From NCBI RefSeq assembly GCF_001746415.1, contig NZ_MEHJ01000001.1, positions 1,116,001 through 1,180,000 on the forward strand: a DNA stretch of 64,000 bases, read 5' to 3'. This stretch comes from Streptomyces agglomeratus. Its GTDB lineage: Bacteria; Actinomycetota; Actinomycetes; Streptomycetales; Streptomycetaceae. The stretch's first letter is position 1. Every line of letters begins with the position of its first letter. The notes beneath the pieces were generated by a model, which searched no databases, had not been told where the DNA came from, and worked only from the letters and a program-made list of their open reading frames with translations. A program made the position numbers and the translations under genes. Below, piece after piece: positions 45,202 to 54,240 of this stretch.

Positions 45202-46638
45202 ATGAGTGTGCTGCAACACGGCGTCCCGCGGGATGCGTTTGCCGAACTGTCATGCTTCCGGACGGAGCTCTATGCCTGTCTGACCGGGCGGCGCGATGCG
45301 CTGTTCGAGCTGAGTGATGCCCTGCTGTGCGCGGATGGTCCGGTGAGGACGTTGGTCGAGCTGTCGTTGGAGCCTGAGCACCGGCGTGGGCATGGCGCCT
45401 TGTACGGCGGCCTGAACTGCGGGGATCTGGATGTGGCACGCCTGCGCAGGACGCTGGCAGGGCTGCCGCTTCCCCGCACGGCGTCGGGGCGGCTGGTCCT
45501 GGCGGTCGATGTGAGCAACTGGTTGCGGCCGGACGCGAATACCAGCCCGGACCGGATGTTCTGCCACACATACGGGCGAGGCAGAGGCTCGGCCCAGATG
45601 ATCCCCGGTTGGCCCTACTCCTTCGTTGCCGCTGTGGAGCCGGGCCGGACCTCGTGGACGGCCGTGTTGGACGTGCTCCGGCTGCGGCCCTGGGACGACG
45701 CGATCGCCGTCACCGCCGGCCAGGTCCGAGAGGTGTTCCAGCGGTTGTATGTGGCAGGCCAGTGGCAGATCGGCGACCCGCCCGTCCTCGTCGTCTTTGA
45801 TGCCGGCTACGACGTGACCCGCCTGGCCTTCCTGCTCGCGGACCTGCCCGTGGAGTTACTGGGCCGGATGCGTTCGGACCGAGTCCTGTACTTTCCGCCT
45901 ACGCCCCAGCCGGCGGGCAAGCGCGGGCGTAAACCCAAGCACGGGGCAGAGTTCACCTTCGAGTACCCGGCCACCCTGCCGGTCCCGTCCATCACCACGG
46001 TGACCGACACCACTCACTACGGGCAGGCCGTCGCCACGGCGTGGGACCGCCTGCATCCACTGCTGACCCGGCGCTCGGCCTGGGCCGACCATCCCGGAGA
46101 GTTGCCGATCATCGAAGGCACCGTCATCCGTCTGCGGGTCGACCACCTTCGCGGCGACCGCCACCCCCGGCCGATCTGGCTGTGGTGGTCGGCCACCGAT
46201 GCCACCGCCGGGGACGTGGACCGGCTCTGGCAGGCGTTCCTGCGCAGATTCGACCTGGAACACACCTTCAGGATGTTCAAGCAGACGCTGGGCTGGACGG
46301 CTCCCAAACTCCGCGAGCCGGCCGCCGCTGACCGTTGGACCTGGCTGGTCATCGCCGCCCACACCCAACTCCGCCTGGCCCGGCCCCTTGCCGAGGACCT
46401 TCGCAGACCCTGGGAGCGGCCCGCACGCCAAGGACGTCTCACCCCTGCACGGGTCCGCCGAGGATTTCGCCGCCTCCACGGCAAGGCCCCTCAACCGGCC
46501 GGTGCACCGAAACCCAGCACCGCAGGCCCAGGCCGACCAATCGGCACGAAGAACAAGCACCGTGCACGCGAACGCACCGTCGGGAAACAGGGCCAACCGG
46601 ACCTCACGACAACCATCACAAGCAGCAGAGCTGGATAA
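45202..46638 (+). CDS. DDE transposase of the clpX insertion sequence
   Basis: An intact 478-residue transposase, ATG 45202 with GAAGG eight bases upstream. RNase H-fold catalytic residues are probable in [11 protein letters not shown] (first Asp), [17 protein letters not shown] (second Asp) and [18 protein letters not shown] (Glu with the Y/F-(2)-R-(3)-E-(6)-K-like pattern of the IS4 group). [12 protein letters not shown] is a beta-rich insertion often seen in these proteins. The basic tail ([16 protein letters not shown]) likely binds DNA. No frameshift, so the element may still be active. Confidence 0.9.
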   Translation: MSVLQHGVPRDAFAELSCFRTELYACLTGRRDALFELSDALLCADGPVRTLVELSLEPEHRRGHGALYGGLNCGDLDVARLRRTLAGLPLPRTASGRLVLAVDVSNWLRPDANTSPDRMFCHTYGRGRGSAQMIPGWPYSFVAAVEPGRTSWTAVLDVLRLRPWDDAIAVTAGQVREVFQRLYVAGQWQIGDPPVLVVFDAGYDVTRLAFLLADLPVELLGRMRSDRVLYFPPTPQPAGKRGRKPKHGAEFTFEYPATLPVPSITTVTDTTHYGQAVATAWDRLHPLLTRRSAWADHPGELPIIEGTVIRLRVDHLRGDRHPRPIWLWWSATDATAGDVDRLWQAFLRRFDLEHTFRMFKQTLGWTAPKLREPAAADRWTWLVIAAHTQLRLARPLAEDLRRPWERPARQGRLTPARVRRGFRRLHGKAPQPAGAPKPSTAGPGRPIGTKNKHRARERTVGKQGQPDLTTTITSSRAG

Positions 46639-46648
46639 ACGTCAAGCT

Positions 46649-47077
46649 CAGGACCTGCTGAAGTTCGGCCTGATCCCGGAGATTGTCGGCAGGCTCCCGA
46701 TGATGTCCGCCGTGCAGCCGCTCGACCGGGCGGCGCTGGTACGAATCCTGACCGAGCCGCGCGACGCGCTGATCCAGCAGTACCAGCGGCTGTTCGAGAT
46801 CGACGGGGTGGAGCTGGAGTTCACCGAGGACGCTCTCGGCGCGATCGCCGACCAGGCACTGCTGCGCCGCACGGGCGCCCGGGCGGCGCGCGCGATCCTC
46901 GAAGAACTGCTGCTGGACGTGATGTACGAGGTGCCGGGACGGGACGACGTGGCGCGCGTGGTGGTCGACCGCGACACCGTGCTCGGCAAGGCCGCACCCG
47001 CGCTCGTGCCCCGCGCGCGGGGCGGCCGCGACGGCGAGCCGGACCAGGGGCCCGGCCACCGCGGCCGGACCGCCTGA
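46649..47077 (+). pseudogene. clpX: clpX paralogue, 3' part beyond the insertion sequence
   Basis: 142 codons that complete the interrupted gene: [20 protein letters not shown] with the Arg-finger Arg, then [20 protein letters not shown], and [22 protein letters not shown] with the sensor-2 Arg region. Joined to the 5' part at the CTCAG duplication, the unbroken protein would be 453 residues. The frame has no own start or ribosome site, so it is most likely silent. Its intact codons suggest a recent insertion. Confidence 0.9.
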
Positions 47078-47120
47078 GCGAGCGTCGCCGCCTTCGGCGC
47101 GCGGCCCGGGAGTGCGCCGG

Positions 47121-47137
47121 AGGCATCCCGGATGCCT
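47121..47137 (+). terminator. hairpin after clpX
   Basis: AGGCATC, CCG loop, GATGCCT: a 7-base perfect stem 44 bases after the clpX stop codon. Confidence 0.5.
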
Positions 47138-47149
47138 GACCCACTCCTC

Positions 47150-47175
47150 TTGACTTCATACCCCTGGGGTATGTT
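47150..47175 (+). promoter_or_regulatory. promoter with CsoR-like palindrome
   Basis: A perfect 17-base palindrome CATACCCCTGGGGTATG (47157-47173) follows TTGACT (47150-47155). Its G-tract and flanking TAT match operators of copper-sensing CsoR repressors. TATGTT at 47170-47175 could be the -10, though the spacing (14) is short. The palindrome fills the spacer, so binding would block transcription of the exported protein gene. Confidence 0.65.
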
Positions 47176-47229
47176 GGAGTGCATCAGCCGCACCACATCA
47201 GCAGCGGCTCCTGTCTCCAGGGGAACGTC

Positions 47230-48201
47230 ATGAACACCGGACTGAAGATCACAGCTTTCGCCGCAGCGGTCGCCGCGACGTTCGGTACCGCGTACGGCGT
47301 CGGCAAGGGCGTCGGCCCCGTCACGACGACCGAGGAGCGAAGCGTGGGCCACGGCGGGCACGGGGAGAAGAAGGAACGGGATGCCACCGGCGGCGGACAC
47401 CGTCGGCACGAGGCGGCATCCGCCGCCGGTGGCCTCCAGGTCTCCGAGGGCGGCTACACCCTCGCCCTGGAAACCCCCCGCGTCGCCGCCGGCGGCCGTA
47501 CGAAGCTCCGTTTCTCCATCCAGGACGAGCACGGCCGCAAGGTCACGGCGTACGAGCGCGAGCACGGCAAGGAACTCCACTTCATCGTCGCCTCACGCGA
47601 CCTGACGGTCTATCGCCACCTGCACCCGACCCGCGCGGCCGACGGCACCTGGAGCACCTCCGCCGACCTGCCGGCCGCCGGCGCCTACCGGGCCTTCGCC
47701 GACTTCAAGCCGGCGAAGAAGGGGGCCGGGGCACTGACACTCGGCGCCGACCTGGCGGTCTCGGGGACGTACGCGCCGGCCGGCCTGCCCGCCCCGGCCG
47801 CCACCGCGGAGGTCGACGGATACGAGGTCGCCCTCTCCGGCGGACTGCGCCCCGGAAAGGCGGGCGAGCTGCGGCTGAACGTCGAGAAGAACGGCGAGCC
47901 GGTCACCGACCTCCAGCCCTACCTCGGCGCGTACGGCCACCTCGTCGCCCTGCGCTCCGGCGACCTCGCCTACCTCCACGTCCACCCCAACGGCGAACCC
48001 GGTGACAGCGCCACCGAGCCGGGCCCGGAGATCTCCTTCACCGCCACCGCGCCGAGTTCCGGAACGTACCGCCTCTTCCTCGACTTCCAGCACGACGGCA
48101 AGGTGCGCACCGCGGCCTTCACGGTCGAAGCGGGGAGGAGCCCGGCGGCCGGGCCCGCCGCCGACGAGCACCAGGAGGAGAAGCCGGGCCACGCGCACTG
48201 A
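47230..48201 (+). CDS. exported His-rich protein, probably copper-responsive
   Basis: A 323-residue protein starting MNTGLKITAFAAAVAATFGT; the N-terminal hydrophobic helix anchors or exports it. After it come a His/Gly-rich segment (GHGGHGEKK, GGGHRRHE) and two similar beta domains with HFIVASRDLTVYRHLHPT and HLVALRSGDLAYLHVHPNG, each rich in His, and a His-ended tail (KPGHAH). These look like metal-binding sites. In Streptomyces, relatives are encoded beside copper P-type ATPases, but here none is seen. The CsoR-like palindrome upstream supports a role in copper binding outside the membrane. Confidence 0.75.
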   Translation: MNTGLKITAFAAAVAATFGTAYGVGKGVGPVTTTEERSVGHGGHGEKKERDATGGGHRRHEAASAAGGLQVSEGGYTLALETPRVAAGGRTKLRFSIQDEHGRKVTAYEREHGKELHFIVASRDLTVYRHLHPTRAADGTWSTSADLPAAGAYRAFADFKPAKKGAGALTLGADLAVSGTYAPAGLPAPAATAEVDGYEVALSGGLRPGKAGELRLNVEKNGEPVTDLQPYLGAYGHLVALRSGDLAYLHVHPNGEPGDSATEPGPEISFTATAPSSGTYRLFLDFQHDGKVRTAAFTVEAGRSPAAGPAADEHQEEKPGHAH

Positions 48202-48243
48202 CCGGAAGCGCCCGTACGCCGGCCCGTCCCGCAAGGCCCTTGT

Positions 48244-48275
48244 CCGCGCGGGCCCGCCCCGTCAGGCCCGCGCGG
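48244..48275 (+). terminator. hairpin after the His-rich protein gene
   Basis: CCGCGCGGGC and its perfect complement (10 bases) with a 12-base loop lie 43 bases past the stop codon. Confidence 0.6.
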
Positions 48276-48423
48276 GAGGCGGCCGCGCCCGCTGGTCCAT
48301 GAGGATGAAACCGGACGGCCGCCCCTGCGGTGGCCGACGCCCGCACGGAAGCGATCGGCAAGGCTGGCAGGTGCTCCACCGGCCACCCCGCGGGAAACCT
48401 CCAGAGAGGCAGGGCGTACCACC

Positions 48424-49215
48424 ATGCTCAGCACCGACTTCGTCACCGGGTCCCTCAACTGGCTCGACCTCGGCAGTCCCGACACCTCGGCCGCCGCGGT
48501 CTTCTACGCCGGCGTGTTCGACTGGGACTTCCTGTCGGCGGGCCCCGAGGCCGGTGGTTACGGGTTCTTCCAGCGGGACGGCAGGACGGTCGCCGCGCTC
48601 GGCCCCCTGACGGAGGCGGGGGCGAACTCCGCGTGGACGGTGTACTTCCAGACGCCCGACGCCGATGCCACGGTCAAGACGGCCGAGCAGAACGGCGGGG
48701 TCGTTCGCGTCGAGGCGTTCGACGTCATGAACGCCGGCCGGATGGCCTGTCTCACCGACCCGGGCGGCGCCGAGTTCGCCGTATGGCAGCCGACCGCCGT
48801 CAAGGGGCTGGAGAAGACCTCCGAAAACAACACCCTGTGCTGGGCCGAGCTGCACATCGCCGATCCGGCGGCCGCCCTGCGCTTCTACGGCGCGCTGTTC
48901 GCCTGGCGCGCGCGGGAGATGGACGCGCCGGGCATGCCGTACACGGTGCTCTCCACCGCCGAAGGCGACCAGCAGGACGTCTCGTTCGGCGGTGTCGCCC
49001 CGTTGCGCGACGCGTCCGAGGAGTCGCGCTGGATTCCGTACTTCGCGGTGGAGGACACGGACGAGACCGTCACCAGGGCGCAGGCGAACGGGGGTTCGGT
49101 GGTCATGCCCGCGGCGGACATCCCGGACGTCGGCAGGATCACCTGGCTCGCCGACCCGTTCGGCGCGACCTTCGCGGTGCTCAGGCCCGCGCCTCCAGCG
49201 GCTACCGCGGCCTGA
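48424..49215 (+). CDS. two-domain VOC family protein
   Basis: A 263-residue protein with two VOC units: SLNWLDLGSPDTSAAAVFYAGVFDWD and NTLCWAELHIADPAAALRFYGALF open the halves, each closing with DPGGAEFAVWQP and DPFGATFAVLRP. This doublet is common in Streptomyces and is annotated as glyoxalase/bleomycin-resistance-like or hydroxylase, without a proven reaction. The 3' end overlaps the convergent DUF2087 gene by 14 bases. Confidence 0.88.
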   Translation: MLSTDFVTGSLNWLDLGSPDTSAAAVFYAGVFDWDFLSAGPEAGGYGFFQRDGRTVAALGPLTEAGANSAWTVYFQTPDADATVKTAEQNGGVVRVEAFDVMNAGRMACLTDPGGAEFAVWQPTAVKGLEKTSENNTLCWAELHIADPAAALRFYGALFAWRAREMDAPGMPYTVLSTAEGDQQDVSFGGVAPLRDASEESRWIPYFAVEDTDETVTRAQANGGSVVMPAADIPDVGRITWLADPFGATFAVLRPAPPAATAA

Positions 49216-49489
49216 CCTCGGCACGCCGGTAGCTGCTGCCGTCCCGGGGGCGCGTCAGCAGGCCGGCCACGACCAGGTGGCGACGCAGCGCCGCGGAGTC
49301 CTCGTGCACCGTGAGCAGGGCTTCGTTGACCTCGCGCTCGCTGTAGGCGCGGTCCGGCTCGAACAGCGTCCGCGCGAGGTGTACGAGCAGCTGCTCGCGG
49401 CGGTTCGCCTTGCGGGGGATCGCCGTCAGGCGCCCGTGGGAGAAGAGGGAAGCCACCCCGTGCGACCCGTGGGTCTCGTTGTCCGACAT
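49202..49489 (-). CDS. DUF2087 domain protein
   Basis: A 95-residue protein (MSDNETHGSHGVASLF) with FSHGRLTAIPRKANRREQLLVHLAR and FEPDRAYSEREVNEALLTVHEDSAALRRHLVVAGLL, the winged-helix-like DUF2087 module often attached to ArsR or RNA polymerase-linked regulators. Probably nucleic-acid binding. Stand-alone form here. Confidence 0.85.
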   Translation of the reverse strand: MSDNETHGSHGVASLFSHGRLTAIPRKANRREQLLVHLARTLFEPDRAYSEREVNEALLTVHEDSAALRRHLVVAGLLTRPRDGSSYRRAEVRPR

Positions 49490-49614
49490 GACCGGAAGCC
49501 TGGCAGGGGCCGGGCGGCCGGGCAACGCGTTTTCCCGGCGGACGGGGTGCCCGGCCCCGGCGGTCAGCGGCGGAACCGGGCACCACGGAAGGGCGTTACG
49601 CCCCAGCAGGGCGA

Positions 49615-49818
49615 CTACCTGACGGTGACCTGCTCCGCCTGCGGTCCCTTGGGGCCCTGGGTGACCTCGAATTCGACCTTGTCACCCTCCTGGAGCTCCT
49701 TGAAGCCCGTGGACTGGATGGCGGAGAAGTGGACGAACACGTCGGGGCCGCCCCCGTCCTGCTCGATGAACCCGAAGCCCTTGTCCGCGTTGAACCACTT
49801 CACAGTGCCTGTTGCCAT
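49615..49818 (-). CDS. cold-shock protein, CspA family
   Basis: A 67-residue single OB-fold protein with RNP1 KGFGFI and RNP2 VFVHFS, binding single-stranded RNA or DNA as an RNA chaperone. AAGGAT lies eight bases upstream of ATG 49818. It is typical of the several CspA-like genes of Streptomyces. The 200 bases upstream have no other gene and would hold a structured 5' leader. Confidence 0.95.
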   Translation of the reverse strand: MATGTVKWFNADKGFGFIEQDGGGPDVFVHFSAIQSTGFKELQEGDKVEFEVTQGPKGPQAEQVTVR

Positions 49819-50027
49819 CAGTTCGATCCTTTGTTCCGTGCCACGGCCCGACCATCGCCGCGCCGGCCGCAGTCCTGTCGCAACTGCGGCTCCTGCACCT
49901 TGCCATCCCGACCCGGCTTCCGAATCGTCCTGTTTTCCGTGTCGGTGGAACTCCCCCCGACTCGCCGGGGGCTTCCCCTTCTCGGGCGTGCGGCGCGGAG
50001 CGGTCCGCGAGTGCGGGGCGTGTGCGG

Positions 50028-50424
50028 CTAACGCGGCGCGATCTCCGCGATCAGACCCTCGACGAGCGTCCTGATCTCGTCGCGGATCGGGCGTACGGCC
50101 GCGACGCCCTGCCCCGCCGGGTCCTCCAGCACGCAGTCGAGGTAGCGCTTGCCAGGAAAGACCGGGCAGGTATCACCGCAGCCCACAGACGTCGGACTCC
50201 TTCACCGCCTCGACCGTGAGCATCTTGGGGGTCTCGGCGGAGATGTCGATGCCGACCTCGCGCATGGCCTCGACGGCGGCCGGGTTCACGGCGTCACCCG
50301 GGCTGGATCCCGCCGAGCGGACCTCGACGCGGTCGCCGGCCAGATGGGTGAGCCAGGCGGCGGCCACCTGGGAGCGGCCGGCGTTGTGGACACAGACGAA
50401 GAGCACGGAGGGCTTCTCGGACAT
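50028..50424 (-). pseudogene. arsC: arsC, thioredoxin-coupled arsenate reductase, frameshifted
   Basis: The 5' part reads [21 protein letters not shown] with the low-molecular-weight phosphatase loop CVHNAGRS, and continues to [13 protein letters not shown]. There a deletion of a few bases breaks the frame: the family's ...[18 protein letters not shown] is reduced to CGLR and a stop, while [16 protein letters not shown] and [20 protein letters not shown] continue in another frame to a stop at 50028. The second redox Cys is in the lost frame, so arsenate reduction is unlikely. It is divergent from arsR. Confidence 0.85.
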
Positions 50425-50477
50425 CAGGGCGTCTCTCTTGTCTCACGACGGGCTGCGGCGATGCGGCTCAGCCGCGG

Positions 50478-50503
50478 CTGACATCAGCAGCCGATGGTGT
50501 CAG
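50478..50503. promoter_or_regulatory. candidate ArsR operator
   Basis: CTGACATC and GGTGTCAG form an inverted repeat (7 of 8 paired) with a 10-base centre in the region between the divergent arsC and arsR, where ArsR binding is expected. Confidence 0.5.
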
Positions 50504-50530
50504 TCTCGAATGATGTGGCAGTATCAGCCC

Positions 50531-50842
50531 ATGATGACGTCAGCCGGCACTGAACTGATCCGCGTGCTCGCGGATCCGCTCAGGCTCCAGATCGTGACGC
50601 TGCTCGCCCACGAGACCCTGTGCACCACCCACCTGGTGGAGGAGACGGGCGCGAAGCAGACCAACCTCTCCAACCATCTGCGAGTCCTGCGCGAGGCGGG
50701 TGTGGTCGAGACCGAGCCCTGTGGCCGGTTCACCTACTACAAGCTGCACGCCGACTTCCTCGACGCCCTCGCCGCGTCCTTCGCCGACCTGGCCGCCACG
50801 GCCCGCACGACGGCCGCCACCGACCGGAAGCGCGCCTGCTGA
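50531..50842 (+). CDS. arsR: ArsR-family arsenic-responsive repressor
   Basis: A 103-residue winged-helix repressor (MMTSAGTELIRVLADPLRLQ). The recognition region is HLVEETGAKQTNLSNHLRVLREAGVVE and the wing GRFTYYKLH. Cys occurs at 31, 64 and 103, so arsenite may bind a Cys set unlike the classical CVC pair of helix 3. Its stop overlaps the start of acr3 by one base (TGATG), showing an arsR-acr3 operon. Position and the operator-like repeat upstream support autoregulation. Confidence 0.92.
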   Translation: MMTSAGTELIRVLADPLRLQIVTLLAHETLCTTHLVEETGAKQTNLSNHLRVLREAGVVETEPCGRFTYYKLHADFLDALAASFADLAATARTTAATDRKRAC

Positions 50843-51960
50843 TGACGACGCCCGCCACCACGCCGGCAGCCCCGGCGGCGCCCGACGACGCCTCGATCGT
50901 CGCCAAGCTGTCGACCCTGGACCGCTTCCTGGCCGTATGGATCCTGCTCGCCATGGCGCTCGGCCTCGGCCTCGGCCGTCTGATCCCCGGACTGAACGAC
51001 GCCCTGACCGAGGTGGAGATCGGCGGCGTCTCGCTGCCCATCGCCGCCGGCCTGCTGGTCATGATGTATCCGGTCCTGGCGAAGGTCCGCTACGACAGAC
51101 TCGACGCGGTCACGGGCGACAAGCGGCTGATGGTCTCCTCGCTCGTCATCAACTGGATCGCCGGACCGGCGGTCATGTTCGCGCTGGCCTGGATCTTCCT
51201 GCCCGACCTGCCCGAATACCGCACAGGTCTGATCGTCGTCGGCCTCGCCCGCTGCATCGCCATGGTCATCATCTGGAACGATCTGGCCTGTGGCGACCGG
51301 GAGGCCGCCGCCGTCCTGGTCGCGCTCAACTCGGTCTTCCAGGTCGTCGCCTTCGGTGTCCTCGGCTGGTTCTACCTCGACCTGCTGCCCGGCTGGCTGG
51401 GCCTCGGCGCGGGCGAGCACCTCGGCATCTCGACGGGGAAGATCACCCTCAACGTCGTCATCTTCCTGGGCGTCCCACTGCTGGCAGGCTTCCTCACCCG
51501 GCGCATCGGCGAACGGAAGCTGGGCCGCGAGCGGTACGAGTCACGGTTCCTGCCGAAGATCGGCCCCTGGGCGCTGTACGGCCTGCTCTTCACGATCGTG
51601 ATCCTCTTCGCCCTCCAGGGAAAGACGATCACCTCGCAGCCGCTGGCCGTCGTCCGCATCGCGGTCCCGCTGCTCGTGTACTTCGCCCTGATGTGGTTCG
51701 GCACGTTCGCGCTCGGCAAGGCCATCGGTCTCGCGTACGACCGGACCGCGACCCTCGCCTTCACGGCGGCGGGCAACAACTTCGAGCTGGCGATCGCCGT
51801 CGCCATCGCCACCTTCGGCGTGACGTCGGGTCAGGCCCTGTCCGGCGTCGTCGGCCCGCTCATCGAAGTCCCGGTGCTCATCGCGCTCGTGTACGTGTCG
51901 CTGGCCTGGCGGAAGAAGTTCACGGCCACGGCCGCCGCCACCCCGGGCCACGACGGCTGA
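50842..51960 (+). CDS. acr3: ACR3 family arsenite efflux permease
   Basis: A 372-residue inner-membrane exporter with ten helices. Typical motifs are GRLIPGLNDALTEVEIGGVSLPIA, MMYPVLAKVRYD, and the conserved Cys of helix 4 in LARCIAMVIIWNDLACGD, required for transport in ACR3 proteins. It ends VYVSLAWRKKF plus a short tail. It appears intact, so arsenite export should still work although arsC is broken. Directly after it lie remnants of further ars genes. Confidence 0.95.
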   Translation: MTTPATTPAAPAAPDDASIVAKLSTLDRFLAVWILLAMALGLGLGRLIPGLNDALTEVEIGGVSLPIAAGLLVMMYPVLAKVRYDRLDAVTGDKRLMVSSLVINWIAGPAVMFALAWIFLPDLPEYRTGLIVVGLARCIAMVIIWNDLACGDREAAAVLVALNSVFQVVAFGVLGWFYLDLLPGWLGLGAGEHLGISTGKITLNVVIFLGVPLLAGFLTRRIGERKLGRERYESRFLPKIGPWALYGLLFTIVILFALQGKTITSQPLAVVRIAVPLLVYFALMWFGTFALGKAIGLAYDRTATLAFTAAGNNFELAIAVAIATFGVTSGQALSGVVGPLIEVPVLIALVYVSLAWRKKFTATAAATPGHDG

Positions 51961-52427
51961 TGTACGCCTGGGACTCGCTTCGACGCCGCGACAGCGCGGC
52001 GGCGCCTGCTGGACAGCGGTGGGCCCGACAGCGGCGGCGTGGCGTCGCTCGGTGACATCGTCGCCGTGCCGCCGGTGCGCGAGGCCCGGGACGCGGGGCT
52101 GCTCAAGGCGTCACCCGTGTTCGCGCGGCTCACGGCCGACGGCGTCGAGTGGGCGGACGGTACGAGTGCCGGGGCCGACGCGGTCATCTGGTGCACGGGC
52201 TTCCGGCCGGCCCTCTCGCACCTCGCCCCGCTCGAACTGCGGGGCGCGCGGGGGCACATTCCGACCGCGGGCACGCGGTCGGCCGACGAGCCGCGCCTGC
52301 ACCTGCTCGGGTACGGCGACTGGACCGGCCCCGCGTCGGCGACGCTGATCGGCGTGGGCCGGCCCGCCCGAGACGCGGCCCGCGCGATCGCGGCAGCCTC
52401 AGGGACCGAGTCGGGCGTCCCATCGGG
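51960..52427 (+). pseudogene. arsO: arsO-like flavin monooxygenase remnant
   Basis: The ATG overlaps the acr3 stop (TGATG) but only YAWDSLR remains of the front, then a deletion and frame change lead to [40 protein letters not shown] and [20 protein letters not shown], the C-terminal third of a flavin-containing monooxygenase of the ArsO kind. The FAD and NADPH GxGxxG loops are gone. ArsO-like proteins occur in Streptomyces arsRBOCT clusters. Confidence 0.75.
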
Positions 52428-52687
52428 TGATCCCGTACGACCTCCAGGCCACCTCCGTGGCCGAACGCTGGGGTACCGGCGCGTACCCCCGCCTGTCCGC
52501 ACTCCTGGCCGCTCCGGTCACCGTGGCCGGAGCCCTGTCGCCCTGGGCCGGCGCCGCCCTCGCCGCGCCCCTCGGCGGCTCTCCCGCACTCTTCCTCGTA
52601 CTGGCCGCGACATCCCTGGTGGCAGCGGTGCTGGCGGCCCGCGCCGGGGCGGTCCAGTGGGCCGGGCGGACGCCTCAGCCGCGGTAG
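52427..52687 (+). pseudogene. MFS transporter C-terminal remnant
   Basis: The frame from GTG 52427 reads [40 protein letters not shown] and [17 protein letters not shown], the last two or three helices of an MFS permease. The first ten helices are missing and it directly follows the arsO remnant, so a deletion probably joined them. Its end overlaps the convergent reductase gene by 13 bases. Confidence 0.7.
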
Positions 52688-54123
52688 GTCTCCAGGAGGC
52701 GCAGCCATACCTCGCTAATCGTCGGGTACGCCGGAACCGCGTGCCACAGGCGGGCGATCGGCACCTCGCCGGCCACCGCCACCGTGGCGGAGTGCAGGAG
52801 TTCGGCGACGCCCGGCCCCACGAAGGTGACGCCGAGTACGGTTTCGCGGTCGAGGTCCACGACCATGCGGGCGTGGCCACGGTAGCCGTCGGCGTACAGG
52901 CCGGAGCCCGAGACCGACGCCATGTCGTAGTCGACGGCCCGCACCCGGCGGCCCGTCGCCTCGGCCTCGGCGAGGGTGAGGCCGACGGCGGCGGCCTCGG
53001 GGTCGGTGAAGACCACCTGCGGTACGGCGGCGTGGTCGGCCGTGGCGGAGTGGGCGCCCCAGCGGGCGGTGTCCAGCGGCTCGCCCTGGGCCCTGGCGGC
53101 GATGGCGGCGCCGGCGACGCGCGCCTGGTACTTGCCCTCGTGGGTCATCAGCGCCCGGTGGTTGACGTCGCCGACGCCGTACAGCCAGTCCGTGCCGCCG
53201 ACGCGGCAGCTCTCGTCGACCTCCAGCCAGGAGCCGGGCTTCAGGCCGACCGTGTCGAGCCCGATGTCGTCGGTGCGCGGGGCGCGGCCGGTGGCGAAGA
53301 GAATCTCGTCGGCCTCGATGCGGTCGCCGTCTTCGAGGACGACGGTGACCGGACCGCTGCCGCCCTCGCGCCGCTCCACGGCCGCGACGGAGGTTCCGGT
53401 CCGTACGGTGGCACCGGCTTCCGTGAGGGCCTCGGCGATCAGCTCGCCCGCGAACGGCTCCATCTTGGCGAGGAGGCCCTTTCCGCGTACGAGCACGGTG
53501 ACCCGCGAGCCGAGCGCCTGCCAGGCGGTCGCCATCTCCGCGGCGACCACTCCCCCGCCGACCACCACGAGCCGGCCGGGCACCTTGGCGGCGCTGGTCG
53601 CGTCACGGCTGGTCCAGGGGTTCGCCCCGGCCACTCCGGGAAGGTCGGGCACGACGGCGCGGCTGCCGGTGCACACTACGACCGCGTGCCGCGCCGTCAG
53701 GGTGTACCGCTCGCCCGACGGGGCTTCGACGGTGACCCGCCTGGGACCCGTCAGCCGGCCCCTGCCCCGGTGGATGTCCACACCGATCGACTCCAGCCAG
53801 CTCACCTGGCCGTCGTCCTTCCAGTTCGACGCGTAGTAGTCGCGGTGGGCGAAGACCTCGGCCACGTCGAGCGGGCCCTGCACCGATCCGCGCAGTCCGG
53901 GCACGCGGCGCGCGTCGGCGCGTGCGGTCACCGGGCGCAGCAGCGCCTTGCTGGGCATGCAGGCCCAGTAGGAACACTCGCCACCGATCAGTTCGTTCTC
54001 CACCACCGCCGTCGTCAGTCCGGCCGCCCGGGCACGGTCGGCCACGTTCTCCCCGACCGGTCCGGCTCCGACCACCACGACGTCGTACTGCGCCTCGTCG
54101 ACCGCGTCCGCTGCATTCGTCAT
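52675..54123 (-). CDS. FAD-dependent pyridine nucleotide-disulfide oxidoreductase
   Basis: A 482-residue class I flavin disulfide reductase starting [24 protein letters not shown]. Redox pair: [18 protein letters not shown] near residues 47-64 (C-x4-C). NAD domain loop [16 protein letters not shown] near 189, FAD motif [20 protein letters not shown], and the dimer interface with [13 protein letters not shown], where the usual His-x-His-P base is [10 protein letters not shown]. It resembles mercuric reductase/lipoamide dehydrogenase. Next to a divergent thioredoxin in an ars locus it may serve as the ArsT-type reductase, but the true partner is not shown. Confidence 0.88.
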   Translation of the reverse strand: MTNAADAVDEAQYDVVVVGAGPVGENVADRARAAGLTTAVVENELIGGECSYWACMPSKALLRPVTARADARRVPGLRGSVQGPLDVAEVFAHRDYYASNWKDDGQVSWLESIGVDIHRGRGRLTGPRRVTVEAPSGERYTLTARHAVVVCTGSRAVVPDLPGVAGANPWTSRDATSAAKVPGRLVVVGGGVVAAEMATAWQALGSRVTVLVRGKGLLAKMEPFAGELIAEALTEAGATVRTGTSVAAVERREGGSGPVTVVLEDGDRIEADEILFATGRAPRTDDIGLDTVGLKPGSWLEVDESCRVGGTDWLYGVGDVNHRALMTHEGKYQARVAGAAIAARAQGEPLDTARWGAHSATADHAAVPQVVFTDPEAAAVGLTLAEAEATGRRVRAVDYDMASVSGSGLYADGYRGHARMVVDLDRETVLGVTFVGPGVAELLHSATVAVAGEVPIARLWHAVPAYPTISEVWLRLLETYRG

Positions 54124-54240
54124 ACGGGCAGTCTGGTCGGGGGTGTGCGCCGTGGCCAGCCGGGCAGGCGGAATATCGCGAGCCCGCATGCCGTTGTGCG
54201 GGACGGCTTCGCCCGTTATGTCAGGAAAGAGGAGCACACC

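Larger units (their letters stand above)
45065..46646 (+). mobile_element. insertion sequence in clpX (1582 bases, 5-base target duplication)
   Basis: The ends are set by imperfect terminal inverted repeats, CTTGGCGTTTAT at 45065-45076 and its near complement ATAAACGTCAAG at 46635-46646 (one mismatch in 12). The flanks are identical: CTCAG at 45060-45064 and again at 46647-46651. Removing the element and one CTCAG restores a continuous clpX frame through VMPQDLLKFG, confirming the borders. It holds one transposase gene. The family is uncertain (IS4/IS701-like DDE). Confidence 0.93.
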
